From Sediminispirochaeta sp. (GTDB lineage Bacteria; Spirochaetota; Spirochaetia; DSM-16054; Sediminispirochaetaceae): a stretch of DNA of 22,298 nucleotides. A program made the translations under genes and the position numbers. Shown here piece after piece: positions 1 through 7,176 of this stretch (the first letter of the stretch is position 1; the number at the start of each line of letters is the position of its first letter). The notes under the pieces were generated by a model. That model was not told the origin of the DNA, did no database searches, and was given only the letters and a program-made list of their open reading frames with translations. The stretch lies in the NCBI GenBank assembly GCA_011046055.1, contig DSBN01000243.1:1-22298 (forward strand), written 5' to 3'.

Positions 1-1554
1 GGAGCCATACCATGTGCCGAAAGATATGCTCGTATCGCCTTCGGGGAGTTTATGTTGTCCAGCTTGTCCATACCGCTGAGCATACCGATATACTTTCGCC
101 AAGGTCAAGAGAAGAAGAGAAAGCAACAGAACCCAGGGCCACGCATCGGGAGAGAGGCGCCATACCGGCAGGGATTGCATATTTCGCAGTATATATAAGG
201 TAATACCCGCAAACTCCTCCATCATTACACGAAGCACCTGATCGAGCCGCAGAAAGAGAGTTCCCGCCGCCTGGGCGATCAGGGAAAAGCAAATATAAAC
301 GAGCCCCAGCCACATCCACAAAACCACGAAGCCGGTCAAGCCGAGCACCGCCACTATGCCCCACGGATAGAGGGTACCGAACTCCCGCACCATCAACGCG
401 GCGGTCCCCAATTGGGCAGCCAGAGCGGCGGCACACATCTTCCGCGGGACCGGAGGTATCCAGAAGGGAAGAGTTTCGTCTAAGGTTTTGGAAAAGCAGA
501 GCAGCGATGCCAAGGCCAAATAGGAGAGACGGAAGCCCAGAGCCTCCGCCGCCGTGGGATCGAGAAATATTTGGATAAAAAAGGACACGCACAGCAACGG
601 AAGGGGGCGAGTTTTTTTTCCATAAAACAGATAGACCAGAGCAGCCAGACCGTACATCATGACCGCGCGCAGCAGGGAGGCGCTGACTCCGACCAGGTAG
701 AGATACAGCAGTGAGAGCAACAGTGAGAGGGTCAAAGCCCTCTTTCTCGAACTCAGGAGACCGAACAGATAATAGGCACCCCCCGCCAGGATTCCCAGGT
801 GCATCCCCGACAGAGCCAGCATATGAGCCGCGCCGGCCTGTTTGAACCGTTCGTACAGGCGAGCCGAGGCACCTTCGCGGTAACCCAGCAGCAGGGCCAA
901 CAGGAGGGGAGGACTCTCTCTCCCGATACTCGACAACCTTCGCCGCAGGAAGCGATACACCCGTCCCCGCCGTTCCAGATCTCTCCTGGCGGCCCCGGTG
1001 ATACGGGGCTCGTCGGAAGCGTAGCCGCGGACCTCCTCCCCGTTGCCACGTGCCGGGGCCAATTCGAGGGCAATCTCTACGGGAGTACCCCGGAAAAGCG
1101 GCTCCGTCAGCGGTCCGTAGACCCGTATCTCGCCTCGAGCGAAGCCCCGGTTGCCATAGAAATCATCGACACTCTCCAACTCGAGCCGGTAGACTCCTCG
1201 TCGCCCCTCTTCAAAGCGACGACTGTCCGAGGCCAGCACACCCCGGGCCGATCGAATCGTATCCACGGGCAAACCGAAACAGGGGTCCATCGCCTCTTTT
1301 CGCCACAGCGCCAGGCAGACGAGCAGGGAAAAAACCGCAACCCACAGCAGATAAGCGCCGTATCGCCGCCAGGACTCGTTGGAAAAGACGCTGAGAGTAA
1401 CGGCTAAGGATGAAGATCCAAGCGCGGTGATCAACAGCAACGATTCCACGACAGCCCGGTTCTCCGACGGCAGCCATGCAATAGCCCCCGCCGCAAGGAC
1501 GCAGATAGCTGAGAAGAGAAACTCCGGTGCAAGACGCCCCGAAAGGCGGCTCAC
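1..1554 (-). CDS. comEC: ComEC/Rec2-family DNA-uptake channel (3' end beyond window)
   Basis: Inner-membrane channel that carries single-stranded DNA into the cytoplasm during natural transformation. The frame is open from a GTG at 1554 to the left edge, giving 518 residues; an in-frame TAA lies just upstream, and the GTG is the only plausible start seen, though it lacks a clear ribosome site. The N-terminus has hydrophobic helices, then a DUF4131-like soluble domain (about residues 90-190). The competence-domain signature HMLALSGMH lies at residues 244-252, followed by ASLLRAVMMYG and GFRLSYLALASLL, all typical of the family, and a long run of membrane helices. The last visible residues are polar and basic, past the helices, so the protein may either end soon or carry on into the metallo-beta-lactamase-like domain of long ComECs. 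It is the third gene of a unit with the HEAT and PilZ genes, 22 bases after the HEAT stop. Family assignment is firm; active transformation is not shown. Confidence 0.88.
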   Translation of the reverse strand, partial: MSRLSGRLAPEFLFSAICVLAAGAIAWLPSENRAVVESLLLITALGSSSLAVTLSVFSNESWRRYGAYLLWVAVFSLLVCLALWRKEAMDPCFGLPVDTIRSARGVLASDSRRFEEGRRGVYRLELESVDDFYGNRGFARGEIRVYGPLTEPLFRGTPVEIALELAPARGNGEEVRGYASDEPRITGAARRDLERRGRVYRFLRRRLSSIGRESPPLLLALLLGYREGASARLYERFKQAGAAHMLALSGMHLGILAGGAYYLFGLLSSRKRALTLSLLLSLLYLYLVGVSASLLRAVMMYGLAALVYLFYGKKTRPLPLLCVSFFIQIFLDPTAAEALGFRLSYLALASLLCFSKTLDETLPFWIPPVPRKMCAAALAAQLGTAALMVREFGTLYPWGIVAVLGLTGFVVLWMWLGLVYICFSLIAQAAGTLFLRLDQVLRVMMEEFAGITLYILRNMQSLPVWRLSPDAWPWVLLLSLLLLTLAKVYRYAQRYGQAGQHKLPEGDTSISFGTWYGS

Positions 1555-1576
1555 GCCGCTATTTTTTTCGTTGGTA

Positions 1577-2764
1577 TCAGTCTTTGAGTTCGCTTAATAC
1601 CTCCCGGGCGGCCTGTTTGACCGAACGGGGGTAATCAAGATACATAGCGTAAAGCAGCGAGTCGAAGGCCACATCGTCTTCGAGCTCACCGAGACCGTGA
1701 ATGACCGCCAGTACCACCTGTTCATCAACGCCCTGCCCATTTTCCATATAGGTGTTCAACACTTCTATATAGAGGCTTAGACGAACAGCTGCTTCATGAC
1801 TGCCCATGACCCCAAGCGCGGCAATCGCCTCGAGGAGGTTCGATTTGGCGGCCTCTCCGCGGTCGACTTCGATGTTGGTAATATCAAAATGCCGAATAAG
1901 CAAGGAGCTGGCGGCAGTCCACTTCAGATCGGTGAGGTACCGTACCGCTTGAAAACGCAGCTCCCGTCCCCCCTCCTCTTCTCGTCCGCGGGCCAAGCCC
2001 TCCTGCAGCGCCTGCTGGGCGATCTCTCCGCGCTGTTGCCGGGAGAAGCCTTCCCGCTCCATCGACCAGTCCAAAACGGCCTGCTTCTCTTCCAGACTTC
2101 CCTCCCGCAGAACCGTCAAGACCGCGTCGGTCAGCTCTCCCTGCAAGGAGTTAATGGCGTCTTCGGATCGCTGTTGCAGGACCTCGCCATAGCCTCCCAT
2201 CCGGATGGAGAAAATCACCGGAAAAGCGCCGGGGTCGCCCACCTTGCCCAAACTGCTGACGGTCTCCGACAAAACCTGGATATCCACTTCTTCCCCGCCG
2301 GCGTAATCGCCGGTTTGCCCCTGCAGGTACCGGTAGATTTCGGGCAGGAGCTCGTGCCCCGGTTCTAAGAGCTTGCCCAAGGCGGCCATGGCGGCCACCT
2401 GGACCTCGGTCTCTTCGCTGCGTCGAAACAGGTTCCACAAGCTCTCCGTGGCTGGCAGGTACCCGTCACGGCCGCACAGTCGAGCGGCCAGTTTGACCAG
2501 CTCTTGCGCGGTGGCGTCCTCGCTGAGCGTTCGGAAGTTGCTCAAATAAAACTCCACCGCCTGCAGGTAGAGCTCCCCCATTGTGCCTTCTTCCATCTCC
2601 GAGGCATCCTGCAGAACCTGAACCTTAGTCGACAGGCTTCCCCGGGCAAAATTACGCTGGTAGGCCATCAGCATCTCGTTCCGCTGCTCTTGGCCGAGGA
2701 GCGAACCGGCCGACAAAAGGAGAATAACCGTTACGCCTACAAGCACTTTGTAGAAGCTCTTCAT
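1577..2764 (-). CDS. Secreted HEAT-repeat protein
   Basis: A 395-residue protein with a clear signal peptide (residues 1-24, hydrophobic core at about 8-22), so it probably acts in the periplasm. The rest is helical with HEAT-like pairs: examples are near residues 118-146 (VQVAAMAALGKLL), 162-205, 268-292, 307-336 (LLEAIAALGVMGSHEAAVRL) and 348-393. These repeats usually form a curved protein-binding scaffold; no catalytic motif is visible. The ATG at 2764 is preceded by a purine-rich GAGAGA stretch that overlaps the end of the PilZ gene, whose stop is only five bases away, so translation is probably coupled. The partner is unknown. Being sandwiched between a c-di-GMP receptor and ComEC suggests an envelope role, but that is only inference. 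Confidence 0.8.
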   Translation of the reverse strand: MKSFYKVLVGVTVILLLSAGSLLGQEQRNEMLMAYQRNFARGSLSTKVQVLQDASEMEEGTMGELYLQAVEFYLSNFRTLSEDATAQELVKLAARLCGRDGYLPATESLWNLFRRSEETEVQVAAMAALGKLLEPGHELLPEIYRYLQGQTGDYAGGEEVDIQVLSETVSSLGKVGDPGAFPVIFSIRMGGYGEVLQQRSEDAINSLQGELTDAVLTVLREGSLEEKQAVLDWSMEREGFSRQQRGEIAQQALQEGLARGREEEGGRELRFQAVRYLTDLKWTAASSLLIRHFDITNIEVDRGEAAKSNLLEAIAALGVMGSHEAAVRLSLYIEVLNTYMENGQGVDEQVVLAVIHGLGELEDDVAFDSLLYAMYLDYPRSVKQAAREVLSELKD

Positions 2765-2769
2765 ACTAT

Positions 2770-3801
2770 CTATCTCTCTCTTTCGTTAAAGATATTGTAC
2801 ACGAATATCAGAATTCGGTTGCGCATCGCCGCCGACAGGGGCGATACTTGGATGTGGAGGATGGACTGGTTCTTCGGTTGGTTGTAGCGCACCCCTTTGA
2901 CCACCCCGTCCATCAGAATAGTGTTGTTCCCCAAATGGAACTGCAGACGCAGGGGCATCCCAATTTTTCCCCGCCCGCCGATGATCAAAGCGGCTCCGTC
3001 TTCGGAAACGTCCCGGAGCCGGCAGCGGAGCCCCCTGCCGCCGCTCTGTACGGCCCCGTTTTTGGGAGGCTCCGAACCGGCGGCATTGGGAAATATCTGG
3101 GCCGGTTTGTTGGTCTCTACTCTCACCGAACGCCTCTTCTGACTCCGCACCAAGGAATCGGAGTGGCTGATGTGCAGAATCGGGTACTTGCGCTGCAGAT
3201 AGTCCTCTAAGACCCGGGATTCGAAGACATATCCCGCGTCATCCTGCCGCCAGAAGTAGATGTTTATCCTTCGCCCCCTCCAGACGAAGCCGGGGGGAAG
3301 CTTGGGCCCCTCGGGGTAGCTGATAGCCATGTACCGGCGAAGGTTTTCCACGATTTGTGAATTATAAGTCCCCACTCCCGGCAAGTTGATCAGGATCCGT
3401 TGACGGTTTGGCAGTTTGCGGGTGGATTTGAGGCCCAGTTTGTACTTGGGTAGATCCATCTCGACGCTTTTTCGAAAGTCAAAAAGCTTCGACAAGAAAT
3501 GAATGCTCTCTTCGGAGTTCAGGGTCTCTTCGTTTTTGAACTTGATGATCATCCCCCGGATGGATCTGTCGATCTGGTTGATGGACCAAAACAGGGAGGT
3601 GGGATTCCGCAGGCGATTCTCCACCGCTACCTTGCGCAGGAGATTGACCTCCTTGAAGGTGAAACCCGACTCCTTCCCTTTGGCGTAGAAATGGAGCCAG
3701 GGGAAACTACCACCTCCGGCTTTGCGCAGGGCGGCAAAACTCAAACCGAGAAGTAAAATAAACAGTATTATCAGTACCCATAACAACATTGTCGAACCCA
3801 C
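2770..3801 (-). CDS. Membrane-anchored PilZ-domain c-di-GMP receptor
   Basis: Predicted cyclic-di-GMP effector of 343 residues. An N-terminal membrane helix (about residues 6-25) is followed by a soluble domain (about 45-215) with no motif I recognise. The C-terminal PilZ domain carries both binding signatures: RRSVR at 223-227 and DVSEDG at 264-269 (D-x-S-x-x-G). The long N-terminal domain before PilZ recalls the spirochaetal PlzA-type receptors, which link c-di-GMP to motility and host or environment adaptation, but orthology was not tested. The listed start is a GTG at 3801; an ATG at 3789 (starting MLLWVLII) is equally possible and better fits the promoter, because a TATAAT at 3815-3810 would start transcription almost on the GTG. 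First gene of the unit continuing into the HEAT protein and comEC. Confidence 0.87.
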   Translation of the reverse strand: MGSTMLLWVLIILFILLLGLSFAALRKAGGGSFPWLHFYAKGKESGFTFKEVNLLRKVAVENRLRNPTSLFWSINQIDRSIRGMIIKFKNEETLNSEESIHFLSKLFDFRKSVEMDLPKYKLGLKSTRKLPNRQRILINLPGVGTYNSQIVENLRRYMAISYPEGPKLPPGFVWRGRRINIYFWRQDDAGYVFESRVLEDYLQRKYPILHISHSDSLVRSQKRRSVRVETNKPAQIFPNAAGSEPPKNGAVQSGGRGLRCRLRDVSEDGAALIIGGRGKIGMPLRLQFHLGNNTILMDGVVKGVRYNQPKNQSILHIQVSPLSAAMRNRILIFVYNIFNERER

Positions 3802-3817
3802 TCACTTATATTATATA
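3789..3817 (+). promoter_or_regulatory. Candidate promoter for the CPBP protease gene
   Basis: TTGTCG at 3789-3794, a 17-base spacer and TATATA at 3812-3817 fit a housekeeping promoter pattern. Transcription would start near 3824, leaving a leader of about 25 bases before the ATG at 3850. It overlaps the start of the divergent PilZ gene and that gene's own candidate -10 box. Based on sequence pattern alone. Confidence 0.4.
3810..3815 (-). promoter_or_regulatory. Candidate -10 box for the PilZ-HEAT-comEC unit
   Basis: Consensus TATAAT on the minus strand, in the only AT-rich stretch of the divergent intergenic region. No good -35 element is found 16-18 bases upstream. The predicted transcription start lies around 3803, so the mRNA would be leaderless for the GTG start at 3801 or have about a 14-base leader for the ATG at 3789. 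Confidence 0.35.
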
Positions 3818-3849
3818 CAAATAGGACCCGTTTAGGGTATGGTCCATCT

Positions 3850-4590
3850 ATGGAGTTTAACGAATCTCAACCATTTTACACAAATATCGGGCAAAAAAAA
3901 CCGCCTTTTTTCGAAGCTTTGCTGCTTTTTTTAGTTTTTTTCTTTCCCGGCTACCTCGGTCAGAACTCGGGCTTCCACATCTCCCAGCTCTTCAGTCCAG
4001 AATTTCACCTCGGCAGTCTTGTGTTCACCCTGCCCCAACTGCTTCTCATGCTCTATATTATCGGGCTCCGTTTGGGCCCCCTGGTTCACGGCTTGGGAAT
4101 TCGGCCTTTTGAATCGCGGCTGCTGCCGCGATCGCTGCTCACCCTCATCTCACTTTTGGCTATCACCTTCGGCTTGGGAGCTCTTCTCCAGTTGTTCAAT
4201 TATATCAGTGATGCGGAGCTTTACAACCCCACCCTGGCCCCGGGCAAGATGAGCATAAGCTACTCCGAGATAGAAGGAGTACCGTTCATAGCCGTACTCA
4301 TACTGGCCACCAGCCTCTGTATCGCCTACCTGGAGGAGCTCTTCTTTCGGGTCTACTTGATCGGCCAGTTCGGGGAGGATCGGAGGTCGACGATCATTGT
4401 CGTCCTGCTCTCCAGCGCGCTCTTTGCCGCTGGGCATCTCTACCAGGGCCTCGTCGGCGGGATGGGGACTTTTTTGATCGGTCTGTTTCTCTCACTATCT
4501 TACATACGTCGGCGCAGTTGGCACGAGATCTCCATCGCCCACGGACTCTACAATTTTATCATCATTATGTTGGCTCCCCTGACATACTGA
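3850..4590 (+). CDS. CPBP-family intramembrane glutamic protease (CAAX/Abi type)
   Basis: Polytopic membrane protein of 246 residues with all three motifs of the CPBP (Rce1-like) family in its C-terminal half: EE at 162-163 with R167 (EExxxR, catalytic glutamate), F192 and H196 (FxxxH), and H231 with N235 (HxxxN). Hydrophobic helices cover about residues 20-36, 52-75, 94-116, 144-160, 180-198, 205-219 and 233-243. Family members cleave substrates within or next to the membrane; bacterial ones act in bacteriocin immunity, peptide maturation or protein control, and the substrate here cannot be told from sequence. The ATG is preceded by only a weak ribosome-site match. It is divergent from the PilZ gene and followed by 78 bases before the next gene, so it is probably its own transcript. 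Confidence 0.85.
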   Translation: MEFNESQPFYTNIGQKKPPFFEALLLFLVFFFPGYLGQNSGFHISQLFSPEFHLGSLVFTLPQLLLMLYIIGLRLGPLVHGLGIRPFESRLLPRSLLTLISLLAITFGLGALLQLFNYISDAELYNPTLAPGKMSISYSEIEGVPFIAVLILATSLCIAYLEELFFRVYLIGQFGEDRRSTIIVVLLSSALFAAGHLYQGLVGGMGTFLIGLFLSLSYIRRRSWHEISIAHGLYNFIIIMLAPLTY

Positions 4591-4652
4591 AGGACGACGC
4601 AGTTCGGTACAACGAAAAATAGAAACCTTTCCCTTGCCTTCCAGGACAAACT

Positions 4653-4658
4653 ATATTA
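4653..4658 (+). promoter_or_regulatory. Candidate -10 box for the tlpA-dsbD-acyl-CoA ligase operon
   Basis: TATATT ends ten bases before the ATG at 4669. No Shine-Dalgarno sequence sits at normal distance; the nearest AGGA (4643-4646) is 22 bases away. If the box is used, the transcript begins within a few bases of the start codon. No convincing -35 element is seen. Confidence 0.3.
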
Positions 4659-4679
4659 GCTTTTTCATATGAAAAAGCT
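4658..4679. repeat. Perfect 22-bp palindrome centred on a start codon
   Basis: Eleven bases, AGCTTTTTCAT, are followed directly by their exact reverse complement. The ATG of the tlpA-like gene is the first triplet of the right arm. It could be a dimer-binding operator, or an RNA hairpin that hides the start codon; part of the right arm is simply the common Met-Lys-Lys-Leu signal-peptide beginning. Confidence 0.55.
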
Positions 4680-5253
4680 CAACAAATCTTTCACCGTTAC
4701 CGCCTTTTTGGTATCTCTTCTGCTGTTTTCGCTCTCCGGAGCTTCGGCGCAGCAAGATGTGGAACTCACCCCTCTGCAAGAGGAGCTTTACAACATGGGT
4801 TTCGGGGTTTTCACCGAGGAGGTAGAGGCTCCGGATTTCACCGTCCCCGACCTGGAGGGCTCCCAAGTGAGTCTATCGAATCAGAAGGGGAAGCTGGTAC
4901 TCCTGAACCTCTGGGCCACCTGGTGCCCCCCCTGCCGCGAGGAGATGCCCTCGATGCAGGAGCTCTACGATCGATTGGAGCCGCGGGGATTCACTATTCT
5001 GGCGATCTCGGCACCGCAGCCGCCGCGGGAGACGGAGGAGAAGATCAGAGGCTACATAGGGGAGAACGGTTTTAACTTCCCCGTTCTCATCGATTCTGAG
5101 TTCCAGGCCTTTCCCATCTACAACACCGGCAGTATTCCCACCAGCTACCTGATCGACCCGGAGGGAAACCTGGTGGCCCGTCTCACCGGCTCCATCGACT
5201 GGACGAGTCCGGGGATAGTGGACATACTGGAAAAAATGCTGCCCCGCTCCTAG
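4669..5253 (+). CDS. TlpA/ResA-like periplasmic thioredoxin
   Basis: Thiol-disulphide oxidoreductase of 194 residues, predicted to act in the periplasm. A signal peptide covers residues 1-28 (ending GASAQ). The mature part is a thioredoxin fold of the TlpA/AhpC-TSA type: entry strand with APDF at 54-57, active site WCPPC at 85-89, and a cis-proline at P157 (SIPTSYLID). The WCPPC motif is the form seen in reducing members such as TlpA, ResA and CcmG. The next gene, 21 bases downstream, encodes a DsbD-type reductase that is the natural electron donor. The target could be an apocytochrome or another oxidised envelope protein; no cytochrome genes are in the window. The start codon is fixed by the signal peptide but has no ribosome site at usual spacing and lies in a perfect palindrome. 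Confidence 0.9.
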   Translation: MKKLNKSFTVTAFLVSLLLFSLSGASAQQDVELTPLQEELYNMGFGVFTEEVEAPDFTVPDLEGSQVSLSNQKGKLVLLNLWATWCPPCREEMPSMQELYDRLEPRGFTILAISAPQPPRETEEKIRGYIGENGFNFPVLIDSEFQAFPIYNTGSIPTSYLIDPEGNLVARLTGSIDWTSPGIVDILEKMLPRS

Positions 5254-5274
5254 CAGCACGCACGGAGTACAGCC

Positions 5275-7155
5275 ATGAAAAACGGGCCGATCGCCACAGT
5301 CCCAATCTCCACGGTGAAGGGTCATCGCGGAGGTAGCCTCCAGCTGCTCATCGTCATGTTCCTCCTCATATCCCCTCCGATGTGGTCGCAGCTCCAGGAA
5401 CCTCAGCTGCCGCAGCGATCCGGAGGCGCCGATTCCGATTCGGTCACGGTAGAGGGATTCGATACGGGCGGGGCGATGAATCAAGAGCCGCCTAAAGCCC
5501 TGATCGAGCTGGCGGATGACTCGGTCCCCCTCGATCATTCCGGCCAGGCTGGATTCGCGGTAAGGTACAGCTTCCCCGAAGGTTTTTACCAGAGTCTACG
5601 GAAGGACTTTTTCTACCTGGCCCTTCCCGAGGGATCGCCCTTCGTCATCCGAGAACTGGACTACCCCTCCGGAACCGTAGAGGATAATGAAACAAAATAT
5701 TACGGCGAAGCCACCCTCGAGGCGCGTATCGCCCTATCCGAGTCGGTTCGGCCGGGAGAGTACCGCCTCCCCGTGACGGCGGCCTACCAGCTCTGCGATG
5801 AGGCGGGTACCTGCTACTTTCCCCAGGAGGAGAGTTTGGAGATCACCGTACGGGTACCCGAGCAGGTCTCACCGGCCGGCGCCGAGACGTGGTCCGAAGC
5901 GGGGTCCGAGAGCAGCGGGGAATCCTGGACCCTCTTGCTGCGGTTTTTACTCTTCGCCCTGATCGGAGGCGTGCTGCTGAACGTGATGCCCTGCGTCCTG
6001 CCGGTACTCTCGATACGGGCCCTCAACCTGGTCAAGCAGAGCGGGAACAGCCGCGGGGAGATTTTTCGGGGCTCGCTCTTTTATACTCTGGGCGTACTTG
6101 CTTCCCTCCTCATTTTGGCTCTGGTGGTGATCGCCCTCAAACTCTCCGGTGAGATGGTGGGGTGGGGGTTCCAGTTTCAGAACCCTCTTTTTACGGTCTT
6201 TCTCATAGTGGTGATCTTCGCCTTCTCCCTCTCTCTGTTCGACGTATACGTGTTCCAAGCGCCGAGTATGAACCGGAGTCTGCAACGGGCCAGCAACAAA
6301 GGATATCTGGGCTCTTTTTTCAATGGCATCATCGCCGTGCTCCTGGCCACCCCCTGTACCGCCCCGCTTCTTGGCAGCGCCCTGGGCTTCGCCTTCTCCC
6401 AGAGTCCTCCGGTCATCCTCGGGATATTCGGCATGGTCGGGCTCGGCTTCGCCCTCCCCTTCTTGCTGATAGGACTACGGCCGGGTCTGATCAAAAAAAT
6501 TCCCAAACCCGGCGCGTGGATGAACACCTTCAAAGAGCTGATGGGATTCCTGCTCCTGGCCACGGTGATCTACCTCATGTGGATTCTCCAATACCAGATC
6601 AGTGAAGCCGAGATGCTGAGCTTGCTGATCTTTCTACTCGTACTGGCTTTCGTTCTCTGGATCTACGGCAAATACGCGAAACCTACCGCCAGCAGCGGGA
6701 GAAAGTGGATTCTTTTGCTTCTCTCTATTATACTGCTCGTGTCGGCCGGTGGTCGGCTGCTCCGTTTCGACGGAGATACGGAAACAAGTAAAACTTCAAG
6801 CATGTATGAGGGATGGCGGGAGTTCTCTCCCGAGCTGCTGGCCGACTACCGCCAGGCCGAGGAACCGGTTCTGGTGATCTTCTCCGCCAAATGGTGTACC
6901 GTCTGCAAGCTCAACGAGGAGTCGGTACTGAAAACGGAGCGGGCGGACCGGCTTTTCGACCAGCACGGCGTGCAGGTACTCTACGGAGACTACACCAACG
7001 AAGACCAGGTGATCGGTGAATGGATTCGGTCATACGGACGGGCGGGAGTGCCGGTCTACGCCTATTATCCCGCCGGAGCTTCCTCCCACCGGCTGCTGCC
7101 GGAGGTGCTTAGCTTCCGGGTATTAGAGGACTCTCTAGGCTCCACCTCATTCTGA
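5275..7155 (+). CDS. dsbD: DsbD-type transmembrane thiol-disulphide reductase
   Basis: Moves electrons from cytoplasmic thioredoxin across the inner membrane to periplasmic thiol proteins. All three classical modules are present in 626 residues. After a signal segment (hydrophobic about 21-38) comes the DsbD-alpha immunoglobulin-like domain with the redox pair C174/C180. The membrane domain (about 219-495) carries the conserved cysteines C240 (NVMPC) and C361 (ATPC). The C-terminal thioredoxin domain has WCTVC at 540-544 and a cis-proline at P593. All six redox cysteines are therefore intact and the length matches full DsbD. A GGAG at 5264-5267 sits seven bases before the ATG. The gene follows the TlpA-like thioredoxin, its probable partner, and is followed 21 bases later by the acyl-CoA ligase. 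Confidence 0.93.
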   Translation: MKNGPIATVPISTVKGHRGGSLQLLIVMFLLISPPMWSQLQEPQLPQRSGGADSDSVTVEGFDTGGAMNQEPPKALIELADDSVPLDHSGQAGFAVRYSFPEGFYQSLRKDFFYLALPEGSPFVIRELDYPSGTVEDNETKYYGEATLEARIALSESVRPGEYRLPVTAAYQLCDEAGTCYFPQEESLEITVRVPEQVSPAGAETWSEAGSESSGESWTLLLRFLLFALIGGVLLNVMPCVLPVLSIRALNLVKQSGNSRGEIFRGSLFYTLGVLASLLILALVVIALKLSGEMVGWGFQFQNPLFTVFLIVVIFAFSLSLFDVYVFQAPSMNRSLQRASNKGYLGSFFNGIIAVLLATPCTAPLLGSALGFAFSQSPPVILGIFGMVGLGFALPFLLIGLRPGLIKKIPKPGAWMNTFKELMGFLLLATVIYLMWILQYQISEAEMLSLLIFLLVLAFVLWIYGKYAKPTASSGRKWILLLLSIILLVSAGGRLLRFDGDTETSKTSSMYEGWREFSPELLADYRQAEEPVLVIFSAKWCTVCKLNEESVLKTERADRLFDQHGVQVLYGDYTNEDQVIGEWIRSYGRAGVPVYAYYPAGASSHRLLPEVLSFRVLEDSLGSTSF

Positions 7156-7164
7156 CGCTTGACT

Positions 7165-7172
7165 GGAGGAGG
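7165..7172 (+). promoter_or_regulatory. Strong ribosome-binding site deciding the acyl-CoA ligase start
   Basis: GGAGGAGG lies four bases before the ATG at 7177. It selects this ATG over an upstream in-frame TTG at 7159 that would add six residues encoded by the ribosome site itself. Confidence 0.8.
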
Positions 7173-7176
7173 AATA

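Noticed and set aside
799..1407. 202-codon plus-strand frame and several minus-strand frames in the first 1.5 kb
   Set aside because: The continuous ComEC frame explains the region and carries the family motifs. The others have low-complexity, non-protein-like composition.
2764..2785. CT-rich (TATC/TC) simple repeat before the HEAT gene, possible phase-variable tract
   Set aside because: Only a few repeat units; it encodes the Glu-Arg-Glu-Arg end of the PilZ protein and serves as a purine-rich ribosome site.
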